DNA of 64,000 nt, from contig NZ_CP133990.1 of NCBI RefSeq assembly GCF_031582905.1, positions 1,426,001 through 1,490,000 of the forward strand, read 5' to 3'. Under the pieces are notes generated by a model. That model was given only the letters and a program-made list of their open reading frames with translations, was not told the origin of the DNA and ran no database searches. Below, piece by piece: positions 16,423 to 24,814 of this stretch; the stretch's first letter is position 1, and each line of letters begins with the position of its first letter. The DNA is from Pengzhenrongella sp031582905 (GTDB lineage Bacteria; Actinomycetota; Actinomycetes; Actinomycetales; Cellulomonadaceae). Both the position numbers and the translations under genes were made by a program.

Positions 16423-18057
16423 ATGAGAGCGGTCGGGGTCCTGCGCGACCAGCTGCGCGCGGCGGGCCGCCGCGCCGGGCCCACCCCGGTGCGCGAGGCG
16501 CTCGCCCTCAGCGGCGGCGGCTCGCGGGCCGGCTTCGAGATCGGCGCGCTGCGGTACCTGTACGACGTCGTCGGCATCGCACCGACCGTCGTGACCGGGA
16601 CGTCGGCGGGGTCCATCCTCGCGGCGGCCCTCGCGCAGAGCCGTGACCGCCACGAGCAGCGCGCCGCGCTGGGGCGCCTCGAGACGCTGTGGCGCGGCAT
16701 GGCGACGTCGTCGGACCTGTACCGGGAGACGAGCTGGTTCAGCTCGTTGCGGACCATCGCGCCCGAGTGGCTCGAGGTGTTCCAGCGACGGCGCCGGACC
16801 GACCGCGCCCCCGGCTTCGGCGCGCTGCCGGGCCTGCCGGCGTGGGGCCGGTCGGCCGCCGCCGGGACCGCCGGGACCGCCGGGACCGCCGGGACCGCCG
16901 GGACTGTGGGGGCCGGGGCAGCGGCCGCGGGGACCGTCGCTGCCGGGCACGACGGCCTGGGCGAGCCGGTCGACGCACCGATGTGGAGCCCCTTCCGGAC
17001 CGTCGACGCGCTCCTCGCGATGCGGGCGCTGGGCCGTACCGGGCGCGACCTCGAGCACGTGCTGTCCGCCGCGGAGGGCGCGCAGGGGCTCTTCGTCCCC
17101 GGGCGGATCGCGCGGCAGATCCAGGAGGACCCTGCCGTGTTCGACCCCGCGCGGGTCGCGGCCTCCGGGATGCACCTGCGCATCGCGGTGGTCGGGCTGG
17201 AGTCCGGCGAGCTGCGGTACGTGACCGAGAGCGGGCAGCTCGTGGACCGGCAGAACCGCCCCCTGCCGGACGTCGAGCCGGTCGCGCTCGCGGATGCCGT
17301 CCGGGCGTCGTCGGCCATCCCGGTCGTGTTCCCGCCCGTGCCGCTCGCGGGGGAGCACTACGTCGACGGCGGCGTGCGCGAGGTCGTCCCGATCGAGATG
17401 GCCGCGCGGCACCTCGGCGGCACGCGCTGCTGGGCGGTGGTCGCGTCCGCGGCCGGCACCGCCCCGGAGACCGGGTTCGCCACCAGGAACATCCTGTCCA
17501 TCGCGTCGCGGGCCTACACCGACATCATGTGGGACGAGATCCTGCGGGACGAGGTCGAGCTCGCCCGGGGGTCGGCACGGGTCACCCTGATCCAGCCCGA
17601 GGTCGACGTGCACGACAGCCTCAGCGTCGACCCCGGGCTCACGGCGATCGGCATCGACCACGGGTGGATGCGTGCCGCCGACGTCGTGCGGGGCACGGAC
17701 GCGCCGGGACGCCGGCGCACGGCCGAGATCGTCACGCTGCGCCGGGACATCTGGGCCGCGGAGAACGCCCTCGCCGGGGTCCGCACGCCCGCGCCGGTCC
17801 CCGGGGTGGTGCCCGACGCCGTCGTGCCGGCGCCGGTCCCGCACCGGGCAGCGACCGGGGCACCGCCCGGGGCGCCGACCGACGGGTCGGGTGACGGCCC
17901 GGCCGAGGCCGCTCTCGGCGCCCTCAAGCACCGCCTGCGCGACGCCGTCGCCGCGCACGACCCGGCGCACCTGCCCGACGGCGCCGACCGCTGGTGGCAG
18001 CAGTGGGAGGGGCACGCCTGGCCGACGCCGGCCCACCGGCCCTGGCGCACCGACTGA
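16423..18057 (+). CDS. Patatin-like phospholipase
   Basis: Serine lipid hydrolase with a Ser-Asp dyad. GAGGGGG precedes the ATG at 16423. The oxyanion loop is GGGSRAGFEIG (residues 31-41), the nucleophile S61 is in GTSAG, and the dyad aspartate D315 is in YVDGGVREVVPIEMA. A 110-residue insert after the nucleophile region holds a Gly-Thr-Ala repeat (AAAGTAGTAGTAGTAGT) coded by a 9-nt tandem. The C-terminal 90 residues are Pro/Ala-rich and then helical, ending WWQQWEGHAWPTPAHRPW. About 544 aa, larger than minimal bacterial patatins. No signal peptide is visible, so it is probably cytosolic. Convergent with the GH13 gene. Confidence 0.9.
   Translation: MRAVGVLRDQLRAAGRRAGPTPVREALALSGGGSRAGFEIGALRYLYDVVGIAPTVVTGTSAGSILAAALAQSRDRHEQRAALGRLETLWRGMATSSDLYRETSWFSSLRTIAPEWLEVFQRRRRTDRAPGFGALPGLPAWGRSAAAGTAGTAGTAGTAGTVGAGAAAAGTVAAGHDGLGEPVDAPMWSPFRTVDALLAMRALGRTGRDLEHVLSAAEGAQGLFVPGRIARQIQEDPAVFDPARVAASGMHLRIAVVGLESGELRYVTESGQLVDRQNRPLPDVEPVALADAVRASSAIPVVFPPVPLAGEHYVDGGVREVVPIEMAARHLGGTRCWAVVASAAGTAPETGFATRNILSIASRAYTDIMWDEILRDEVELARGSARVTLIQPEVDVHDSLSVDPGLTAIGIDHGWMRAADVVRGTDAPGRRRTAEIVTLRRDIWAAENALAGVRTPAPVPGVVPDAVVPAPVPHRAATGAPPGAPTDGSGDGPAEAALGALKHRLRDAVAAHDPAHLPDGADRWWQQWEGHAWPTPAHRPWRTD
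16859..16905 (+). repeat. 9-nt tandem repeat inside the patatin gene
   Basis: Five adjacent GCCGGGACC-type units encode a Gly-Thr-Ala run in a linker. The unit length keeps the frame, so copy number could vary without breaking the gene. Confidence 0.85.
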
Positions 18058-18074
18058 CCGGCGCTCGGACGACC

Positions 18075-18097
18075 GACGGTCGCCTGCTGCGACCGTC
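18075..18097. terminator. Hairpin terminator between convergent genes
   Basis: Perfect 9-bp stem (GACGGTCGC with GCGACCGTC) around a CTGCT loop, 17 nt after the patatin stop. There is no T tract, as is common in high-GC actinobacteria, and it could serve both convergent genes. Confidence 0.6.
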
Positions 18098-18186
18098 CCC
18101 GCCGACCGACCCGCCGACCGACCCCGCCTGACCGAAGCCGCCGACCGACCCCGCTCGACCGACCCCGCCGACCGGCCCCGCCGACC
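18098..18186. repeat. CCGACCGACCCCG-type low-complexity tract
   Basis: Degenerate direct repeats of CCGACCGACC and CCGCCGACC fill the gap between the patatin hairpin and the GH13 stop. No reading frame or promoter is apparent. Confidence 0.6.
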
Positions 18187-18194
18187 GTCCGGCG

Positions 18195-19529
18195 TCAGAC
18201 CGCCAGCACCGCCCAGCCGTGCGGCGGCAGCACGACCCGGGTGTCCACCCCGGCGCCCTCCACCCGCGCGTCGCCGGCGAGGACCGAGGTCGCGCCGGGC
18301 GCGGGCAGCGTGGTGGGGGAATCCTCCACGCTGAGGGCGAGCAGCAGGGCGTCGTCGCCGGCGTGCTGGCGCAGCACGAGGGTCCGGTTGGTGCACGCCA
18401 CGGACTCGGTGCGCGCGGTGTGCAGCCACGGGTGACGGCGACGCAGGGCGATGAGCTCGCGGTGCCGGTCCAGCACCTCGCGCGCGCCCGGCTCGAGCGC
18501 GGCCCCGGCCGGGGACGGCGGGAAGGTGGGCCGGACGGCGTCGTCGCCCCCGGCGCGGTCCTCCTTCACGCCGGTCATGCCCAGCTCGTCACCGGCGTAG
18601 ACCGTCGGCGTGCCGCCGAGCGTCAGCAGCAGGGCGACGGCGTGCACCACGTGCCGGCGGTCGGTGAGCCGGCTCGCGAGGCGCGTGACGTCGTGGTTGC
18701 CGAGGAAGGTCAGCGGCACGAACGTGTCGAGGAAGGTGTCGTGCCGGGTCAGCGCCCAGAGGAGCTCGAAGAAGTTGCCGTCGTTGAGCGAGCTCCACAC
18801 GGCCTTCCACAGCTCGTACTGGGTGACCGCGTCGAACCCGGCCGCGGTGACGACCGCACCCAGGTCGCCGTGCAGCACCTCGCCGAAGACGTAGGCGTCC
18901 GGGTGGCGCTCGCGGACCGCGGGCAGCACGCGCTGCCAGAAGGCGGGCGGGACGGCGTACGCGGCGTCCAGGCGCCACCCGTCGACGCCGCGGTCGAGCC
19001 AGTGCGTCATGACGTCGGTGACGTACCGGGCGACCGCCGGCTCGTCGTGGTTCAGCGCGACCAGCGCGTGATGGCCCTCGAAGTCGGCGTAGTCGGGCTC
19101 GCTGCCCGGGCCGGCGCCGTCCGGCCAGGTGAGCCGGAACCAGCTCTCGCGGGGCGCACCGGGGCCGTGCCGCAGCGTCTCGGCGAACGCGTCGAACCCG
19201 CGACCGACGTGGTTGAAGACGCCGTCGAGGGTGACCCGCAGGCCGCGCGAGCGCGCGGCGGCGACGAAGGCGTCGAAGTCCTCCTCCGTGCCCAGCCGCG
19301 GGTCGATGCGCCGGTGGTCGACGGTGTCGTAGCCGTGGGTGTGCGAGGCGAACACCGGCCCGAGCGCGACCCCGGACAGGCCCAGGTCCACCACGTGGTC
19401 AAGCCACGCCGTCAGGTGCTCGAAGCGGTGCGCCGGGGGCGCGCCGTCGGGGAGGGCCTGTGGTTCGGCGCCGACGAACCCCAGCGGGTACACGTGCCAC
19501 CACATCGCGTGCTGCACCCAGCCGGGCAT
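18195..19529 (-). CDS. Alpha-amylase family (GH13) glycoside hydrolase
   Basis: Starch- or maltodextrin-active enzyme with a (beta/alpha)8 barrel. GGAGGTGGC precedes the ATG at 19529. Conserved regions in order: LDGVFNHVG (region I), GVDGWRLDAAY (nucleophile D188, arginine R186), YVFGEVLHG (acid/base E217) and FLGNHDVTR (D280). About 444 aa, with a short C-terminal beta domain ending PPHGWAVLAV. No signal peptide (MPGWVQHAMWWHVYPLGFVG), so probably cytosolic. Its short loops resemble neopullulanase/cyclomaltodextrinase or oligo-alpha-glucosidase types rather than secreted amylase. A malQ gene lies 12 kb away. Specificity cannot be fixed. Confidence 0.9.
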   Translation of the reverse strand: MPGWVQHAMWWHVYPLGFVGAEPQALPDGAPPAHRFEHLTAWLDHVVDLGLSGVALGPVFASHTHGYDTVDHRRIDPRLGTEEDFDAFVAAARSRGLRVTLDGVFNHVGRGFDAFAETLRHGPGAPRESWFRLTWPDGAGPGSEPDYADFEGHHALVALNHDEPAVARYVTDVMTHWLDRGVDGWRLDAAYAVPPAFWQRVLPAVRERHPDAYVFGEVLHGDLGAVVTAAGFDAVTQYELWKAVWSSLNDGNFFELLWALTRHDTFLDTFVPLTFLGNHDVTRLASRLTDRRHVVHAVALLLTLGGTPTVYAGDELGMTGVKEDRAGGDDAVRPTFPPSPAGAALEPGAREVLDRHRELIALRRRHPWLHTARTESVACTNRTLVLRQHAGDDALLLALSVEDSPTTLPAPGATSVLAGDARVEGAGVDTRVVLPPHGWAVLAV

Positions 19530-19542
19530 GCCACCTCCGTCA

Positions 19543-19926
19543 TCAGGTCATCGGACGCGCCACTGTAGCCGCGCCCCGCAGCGCCCCCGCCGCCGGCGCC
19601 GGGATGACGCGGGCGCGCACGTGCAGCCGGGTCGTGCTCCCCGCGGTCTCGCACGCGACCGGGGGCTGGTCCTCACGGCGCAGCCCGTGGGTGGCCAGCT
19701 CGGCGTCGAGCACGGCGAGCGCCATCGCCCACAGGGCGTCGTCCCAGTCGCCCTGCCACCGGGCGCGCAGGCGCAGCCCGGCCCGCCAGGCGTCGGTGCA
19801 CGCCTGCCCCCGCCAGACCAGCTCGCCGTCGCGCGTCGCGAGCAGGAGGTCGGACGCGGCGGGCTCGGCGTCGGCGTCCAGCTCGAGCCTCAGGTGGGCG
19901 GACCGCGGGCGCAGGTGGGTGCTCAC
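19543..19926 (-). CDS. Hypothetical protein
   Basis: 127-aa protein with no recognised family. The GTG start at 19924-19926 gives MSTHLRPRSAHLRLELDADA; the sequence then reads SDLLLATRDGELVWRGQACTD and WDDALWAMALAVLDAELATH. It looks like a small soluble alpha/beta protein, with no signal peptide or membrane segment. It ends 14 nt upstream of the GH13 start on the same strand, so the two may be co-transcribed. Codon use matches neighbouring real genes. Confidence 0.6.
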   Translation of the reverse strand: MSTHLRPRSAHLRLELDADAEPAASDLLLATRDGELVWRGQACTDAWRAGLRLRARWQGDWDDALWAMALAVLDAELATHGLRREDQPPVACETAGSTTRLHVRARVIPAPAAGALRGAATVARPMT

Positions 19927-19998
19927 CCGGACGAGCGTGGCAGCCGCGTGTGTCGTGGGCGTTTCGCCCCTGTGCCGACCACGCGACGACGCGCGCCC

Positions 19999-20004
19999 TA
20001 GGGT
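19999..20004 (+). promoter_or_regulatory. -10 box, leaderless SpoIIE phosphatase
   Basis: TAGGGT followed by exactly 6 nt and the ATG at 20011; no Shine-Dalgarno site is present. Confidence 0.55.
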
Positions 20005-20010
20005 CGTGCC

Positions 20011-21267
20011 ATGGCCTCCGTGCACGACGACCGCATCCTCGCGGCCCTGCGCACCCTGCTGGACAGAGCCCACCTCGCCACACCGGGGCAGATCCCCGAC
20101 GTCGTCGCGGCGGCCGCGGCCGAGCTCGGGTGGACGACGATCCTGCACCTGGTCGACATCGAGCAGCGGACGCTGATCCCCTTCTCGGCCACCGGGACGC
20201 CGCCGGCCGAGCCGCAGAGCATCGAGGGCACGCTGGCGGGGCGCGCGTTCAAGCTCATGCAGCCGGTGGTCGCGCACGGCGGGGAGCCCGCGGTGTGGGT
20301 GCCGCTGCTCGACGGCACCCACCGCCTCGGGGTCCTGCGGGTCGCCGTCCCGGTCGGGACGGACCTGGCCGAGCCGAGCGTCGAGGACGCCTACCGGCTG
20401 CTCACGCACCTCGCCGGGCACCTCGTCGCCGCGAAGTCCCCGTACGGCGACGCGCTGGCCCAGGTGGCGAGGTCGCGGGAACGGACCGTCGCCACCGAGC
20501 TGCTGTGGGACCTGCTGCCGCCGCTGACCTTCGGGTGCGAGGGCATGGTCATCTCCGCGATCCTCGAGCCCTGCTACGACGTCGCCGCGGACGCGTTCGA
20601 CTACAGCGTGGTCGACGACGTCGCCCACCTCGCCGTCCTCGACGCCACGGGCCACGACCTGCGGGGGACCGTCGTCGCCGCCGTCGCGCTGGCCGCGCTG
20701 CGCAACAGTCGGCGCGAGGGGCGTGGCCTCGAGGACACCGTCCGGGTCATGGACCGGTACGTGCGGCAGCAGGGGCACGGGGAGATCTACGCGACCGGCG
20801 TGGTCGGCCGTCTGGACCTGCCGACGGGGCGCCTGCGGTACGTCAACGCGGGCCACCCGGCGCCGCTCCTCGTGCGCCACGGCAAGGTGGTCAAGCAGCT
20901 CACCGGCGGCCGGCGGATGCTGCTGGGCCTGGGGCGCGAGGAGGTCGTCGTCGGGGAGGAGCAGCTCGAGCCGGCCGACCGCATCGTGCTCTACACCGAC
21001 GGCATCACCGAGGCCCGCGACGACGCCGGGCAGTTCTTCGGCCTCGACCGCCTCGTGGGCCACCTCGAGCGGTCCGCGGCCGCCGGGCTGCCCGCGCCGG
21101 AGACGCTGCGCCGGCTCACGCACGACGTGCTCGACCACCAGAAGGGCGTGCTGCAGGACGACGCGACGCTCGTGCTGGCACAGTGGGCCAGCGGCGAGGA
21201 GCACACGTTCACGTCCGGGCTCATGCCGGCGTCGGCGTCGCTCGGCGAGGACGGACCGCGGCGCTGA
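20011..21267 (+). CDS. PP2C-family (SpoIIE) serine phosphatase
   Basis: 418-aa regulatory phosphatase. The first 150 residues look like a GAF-type sensor (PDVVAAAAAELGWTTILHLV, then PVVAHGGEPAVWVPLLDG). A linker LLWDLLPPLTFGCEGMVISA leads to the SpoIIE domain: DAFDYSVVDDVAHLAVLDATGHDL, GEIYATGVVGRLDLPTGRL, NAGHPAPLLVRHG and VLYTDGITEARDDAGQFFG. The metal-binding aspartates are there, although the usual GGDWYD is changed to AADAFDY, as in many SpoIIE-like actinobacterial proteins. Leaderless promoter. It likely dephosphorylates an anti-sigma antagonist. The serine hydrolase gene follows by 63 nt. Confidence 0.9.
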   Translation: MASVHDDRILAALRTLLDRAHLATPGQIPDVVAAAAAELGWTTILHLVDIEQRTLIPFSATGTPPAEPQSIEGTLAGRAFKLMQPVVAHGGEPAVWVPLLDGTHRLGVLRVAVPVGTDLAEPSVEDAYRLLTHLAGHLVAAKSPYGDALAQVARSRERTVATELLWDLLPPLTFGCEGMVISAILEPCYDVAADAFDYSVVDDVAHLAVLDATGHDLRGTVVAAVALAALRNSRREGRGLEDTVRVMDRYVRQQGHGEIYATGVVGRLDLPTGRLRYVNAGHPAPLLVRHGKVVKQLTGGRRMLLGLGREEVVVGEEQLEPADRIVLYTDGITEARDDAGQFFGLDRLVGHLERSAAAGLPAPETLRRLTHDVLDHQKGVLQDDATLVLAQWASGEEHTFTSGLMPASASLGEDGPRR

Positions 21268-21330
21268 GCCGTGGCCGTCCACCGCAGGCCCGCAGCCCCG
21301 CACCACGACCCGCACCGACCGAGGAGAGCC

Positions 21331-22865
21331 ATGTCCGTGGAGACCGAGCCGAGGCTGCCGCGCAGCACCCCCGCGAGCAGGGCGTCGACGCGGCGGGCGT
21401 GCTCGCGTTCGTCGACGCGATCGAGGCCGCGGACGAGGTCGAGCCGCACAGCCTCATGCTGGTGCGGCACGGGCACGTGGTCGCCGAGGGCTGGTGGCAC
21501 CCCTACACCCCCGACGGCCTGCAGCTGCTGTACTCGCTGAGCAAGACGTTCACGGCGAGCGCACTCGGCCTCGCCGTCGCCGAGGGCCTCGTCGGCCTCG
21601 ACGACACCGTCCTCAGCCACTTCCCCGAGTGGGACGCCGACGTCACCGACCCGCGCAGCCGTCGCATGCTCGTGCGGCACGTCGCGTCGATGGCCAGCGG
21701 CCACCTCACCGAGACCCTCGACCGCGCGCACGCGGCCGACCCGACGGACCTCGTGCGCGGCTTCCTGCTCACGCCCCCGGACCGCGAGCCGGGCAGCGTC
21801 TTCGCCTACAACCAGCCGTGCACCTACACCGTCGGCGCGATCGTGACCCGGCGGACCGGGCAGTCGCTGACCGAGTACCTGCGGCCGCGCCTGCTCGACC
21901 CGATCGGCATCGGCGACGTCGCCTGGCAGCGGGACGCCACCGGTCACGAGCTGGGCTACTCGGGCCTGCACGCGACCACGGACGCGATCGCGCGGCTCGG
22001 CCTGCTGCTGCTGCAGCGCGGGGAGTGGGACGGCGCGCGCGTGCTCGACGCGGGCTGGGTCGAGCAGGCGTCGTCGATTCAGGTGGACAACGCCGGCACC
22101 AACGACAACCCGGACTGGGCGAGCGGCTACGGCTTCCAGCTGTGGCAGTCGCAGCACGGCTACCGCGGCGACGGCGCCTACGGGCAGTTCTGCGTCGTCC
22201 TGCCCGAGCACGACGCCGTCCTCGCGGTGACGGCCGCGACCCCGCACCTGCAGGTCGTGCTCGACGCCGCCTGGGAGCACCTCGTCCCCGCGCTCGCCGG
22301 GCAGCGCCCCACCGCCGACGGGGCGGACGGTGGCGCGGCGGACGGGCACGGGACGGACGGGGACGCCCGGGCGGACGGGGACGACCAGGCCGCCCGGGCC
22401 GACCGGGCGCTCGCGGACCGGCTCACCGGTCGTGCGCTGACGTCGCTGCCCGGCGAGGCGACACCGCCGGACGGCGTCGCCGACCGGTGGGACGGGTCGG
22501 TCGTCGAGGCCGTCGACGGCCCGGTCCGCCGACTCGCCGTGACCCGCGCGGGCGGGACCTGGCGGGTCGACCTGACCGGGGCCCGACCGCAGGACGACGG
22601 CGCCCCGCTCACCGTGACGCTCGGGGGCGCCGACGCCGCGGGGTGGTCGGTGCAGGAGGCCGCGCTGCCGGACGCCGGGACGGTGCCGGTCGCGGTCAGC
22701 GGCGGCTGGACCGGGCCGGACGACCTGCGGTTCGACGTCCTGTTCCGCGAGACCCCGCACCGCCTCGCCGTGGCCGCCACCGCCGACGGGGCCCTGACCG
22801 CGTCCTGGCTCACCGAGCCGCTCGGCGGGGCCGCGTGGGCGGGGCTGCGCGCACCCCGGACGTAG
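21331..22865 (+). CDS. Beta-lactamase-fold serine hydrolase (frame break)
   Basis: Class C beta-lactamase/esterase family. GAGGAGAG precedes the ATG at 21331, which gives MSVETEPRLPRSTP. One C is missing at 21368-21372, after which the frame reads REQGVDAAGVLAFVDAIEA. The catalytic SxxK is SLSKTFTASALGLAV, the Tyr motif is FAYNQPCTYTVG, and GYGFQLWQSQHGYRGDGAYGQF holds the third motif region. The C-terminal 180 residues, after an Asp/Gly/Ala-rich linker (ADGADGGAADGHGTDGD), form a beta-rich extra domain with TGRALTSLPG and LAVAATADGALTASWL. No signal peptide, so cytosolic. Such proteins include esterases and DD-peptidase-like enzymes; the substrate is unknown. Confidence 0.88.
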
Positions 22866-22946
22866 GCCCGTCCTGCCCGTCCTGCCCGTGCCGCCGACCT
22901 GCCGGGCGAGCTGCTGCCCACCTGCCGCCCGCCCGCCGTGCGCGGG

Positions 22947-23789
22947 TCAGCCCGCGTACGGCAGGACGGGCCGGCCGGGGACGTCCACCCGGATGCGGAA
23001 GACGGCGCCGGCCCCCGGCTCGGGGTCCTCGAGTCCCTCACGCGACGTGGTGACGTACAGGTCGCGACCGTCGTCGCCGCCGAGGGTGCAGGCGGTGACC
23101 CCCTGGGCGGGCACGGCGACCTCGGCGAGCACGCGGGCGTCGGGGGACAGGCAGCGGACCCGGCCGGCACCGTTGAGCGCGACCCACACGTTGCCCGCGG
23201 AGTCGACCGTGAGGCCGTCCGGCACGCCGTCGTCGACGGCGTGGAAGCGGCGCCGGTTCGCCAGCTCGCCGTCGACCACGTCGAAGACGTCGACGCCGCC
23301 GGAGCGGGAGTCGTCGTAGTAGGCGCGCGTCCCGTCGGGGCTGAAGTCGAGCCCGTTGGAGATCGTCACGCCCTCGAGCACACGATCGACGGTGCCGTCG
23401 GCCGCGAACCGGTACAGCGTGGCGGCGCCCGGTGCCTGGTCGTACGCCATCGAGCCGGCGAGCAGCCGTCCCTGCGGGTCGCAGCCGCCCTCGTTCATCC
23501 GGATCCCGGAGTCCGTCCACAGCGGCCTGAGCGGCACCGGGACCTCGTCGGGCCCGTCGGCGAGCGCGATCCCACGCTCGACGCCCACGACGTACCCGCC
23601 GCGGGTGCGCGGGCGCACGAACGCCGCGACGTCGCCGACGTGCAGGCGGTCGACCGACCCGTCGGGCCGCAGGGTGAGCAGGTCCCCGGCGAGCATGTCG
23701 ACCCACCGCAGCCCTCCCCACACCGGTGACCACACCGGCCCCTCGGCGTGGAAGGCGACGGCGTCGGTGATCTGCTCCGCAGTGCTCAT
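22947..23789 (-). CDS. SMP-30/gluconolactonase/LRE family protein
   Basis: Six-bladed beta-propeller lactonase family, about 280 aa. From the ATG at 23787-23789 the sequence is STAEQITDAVAFHAEGPVW, in which the glutamate is the first metal ligand. It continues MNEGGCDPQGRLLAGSM, ISNGLDFSPDGTRAYYDDS (ligand Asn and Asp) and DGLTVDSAGNVWVALNGAG. Blades are evenly spaced and the length is normal. It is convergent with the serine hydrolase and divergent from the DNA glycosylase. It probably hydrolyses a sugar or related lactone; no pathway partners are adjacent. Confidence 0.9.
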   Translation of the reverse strand: MSTAEQITDAVAFHAEGPVWSPVWGGLRWVDMLAGDLLTLRPDGSVDRLHVGDVAAFVRPRTRGGYVVGVERGIALADGPDEVPVPLRPLWTDSGIRMNEGGCDPQGRLLAGSMAYDQAPGAATLYRFAADGTVDRVLEGVTISNGLDFSPDGTRAYYDDSRSGGVDVFDVVDGELANRRRFHAVDDGVPDGLTVDSAGNVWVALNGAGRVRCLSPDARVLAEVAVPAQGVTACTLGGDDGRDLYVTTSREGLEDPEPGAGAVFRIRVDVPGRPVLPYAG

Positions 23790-23858
23790 GGGGTCGATCC
23801 TCGCCCAGCCGGGGCCCGGGGCGCTCGGCGTGTCGGTGCCGCGACGGATGATGGAGGG

Positions 23859-24808
23859 ATGGACGGGGTGGACGAGGTGGACGAGGTCGACGGGAGGGAC
23901 GGCGTGCAGCGGGTGGTGAGGACGTCGGTCCCGCTCGACCTGCACCGGACCCTCGCCACGCTCCGGCGCGGGGCCCGCGACCCCGCGTACCAGGGCACCG
24001 TGGATGGTGCGGTGTGGCGGGCCACCGGGCTCCCGACCGGCCCGGCCACCGTCCGCCTCGCGCCGGCCGGACCGCGCGAGGTGCACGTGACCGCGTGGGG
24101 ACCCGGCGCGGAGGAGGCCCTCGATGACGCCCCGGCGGTGCTGGGCGAGCTCGACGACCTGACCGGCTTCGACCCACCCCGGGTCCCGTCCGGGACGCGT
24201 ACCGGCGCACGGCGCACGTCCGGATCCCGCGGACCGGGCGCGTGCTCGAGGCGCTCGTGCCGGCGATCCTCGAGCAGCGGGTCATCACCCGCACCGCGCA
24301 CGACGCCTGGGCGTGGCTGCTCGCCCGGCACGGGGAGCCCGCACCCGGACCCGCGCCCGCCGGCATGCGGGTGCCGCCGTCGGCGGCCGGCTGGGCGGAT
24401 GTCCCGGTGTGGGACTTCCACCGCGCCGGTGTCGACCCCGCCCGGGCCCGGGCGGTGGTCGCGGCCGCGCGGCTCGCGCACCGGCTCGAGGAGGCCGCGA
24501 GCCACGGCGCGGCGGAGACGACGCGGCGGCTGCTGCTCGTGCCCGGCGTCGGCCCGTGGACGGCCGCCGAGACGACCCAGCGAGCGCTCGGCGACGCCGA
24601 CGCGGTGTCGGTCGGCGACTTCCACCTCGCGGGGCAGGTCGGGTGGGCGCTCACCGGCGAGCGCGTCGACGACCCGGGGATGCTGCGGCTGCTCGAGCCG
24701 TACCGGCCGCACCGCTACCGGGTCGTGCGCCACCTGCTGCTCAGCGGGGCCGCGCGCGTGCCGCGGCGCGGACCCCGGCTCGCGGTCGAGGACCACCGGC
24801 GCCGCTGA
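23859..24808 (+). CDS. DNA-3-methyladenine glycosylase II family protein (frame break)
   Basis: Base-excision repair enzyme of the HhH-GPD superfamily (AlkA-like). The ATG at 23859 follows ATGGAGGG. The N-terminal half reads SVPLDLHRTLATLRRGARDP and LGELDDLTGFDP. One base is missing at 24177-24183, after which VRDAYRRTAHVRIPRTGRVL leads into LEALVPAILEQRV. The helix-hairpin-helix is LVPGVGPWTAAETTQRALGD, followed by VSVGDFHLAG with the catalytic aspartate. About 316 aa. The first ten residues (DGVDEVDEVDGRDG) are an Asp-rich extension. It abuts the end of the GGDEF-EAL gene on the other strand with a 6-nt gap. Confidence 0.88.
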
Positions 24809-24814
24809 GGCCGG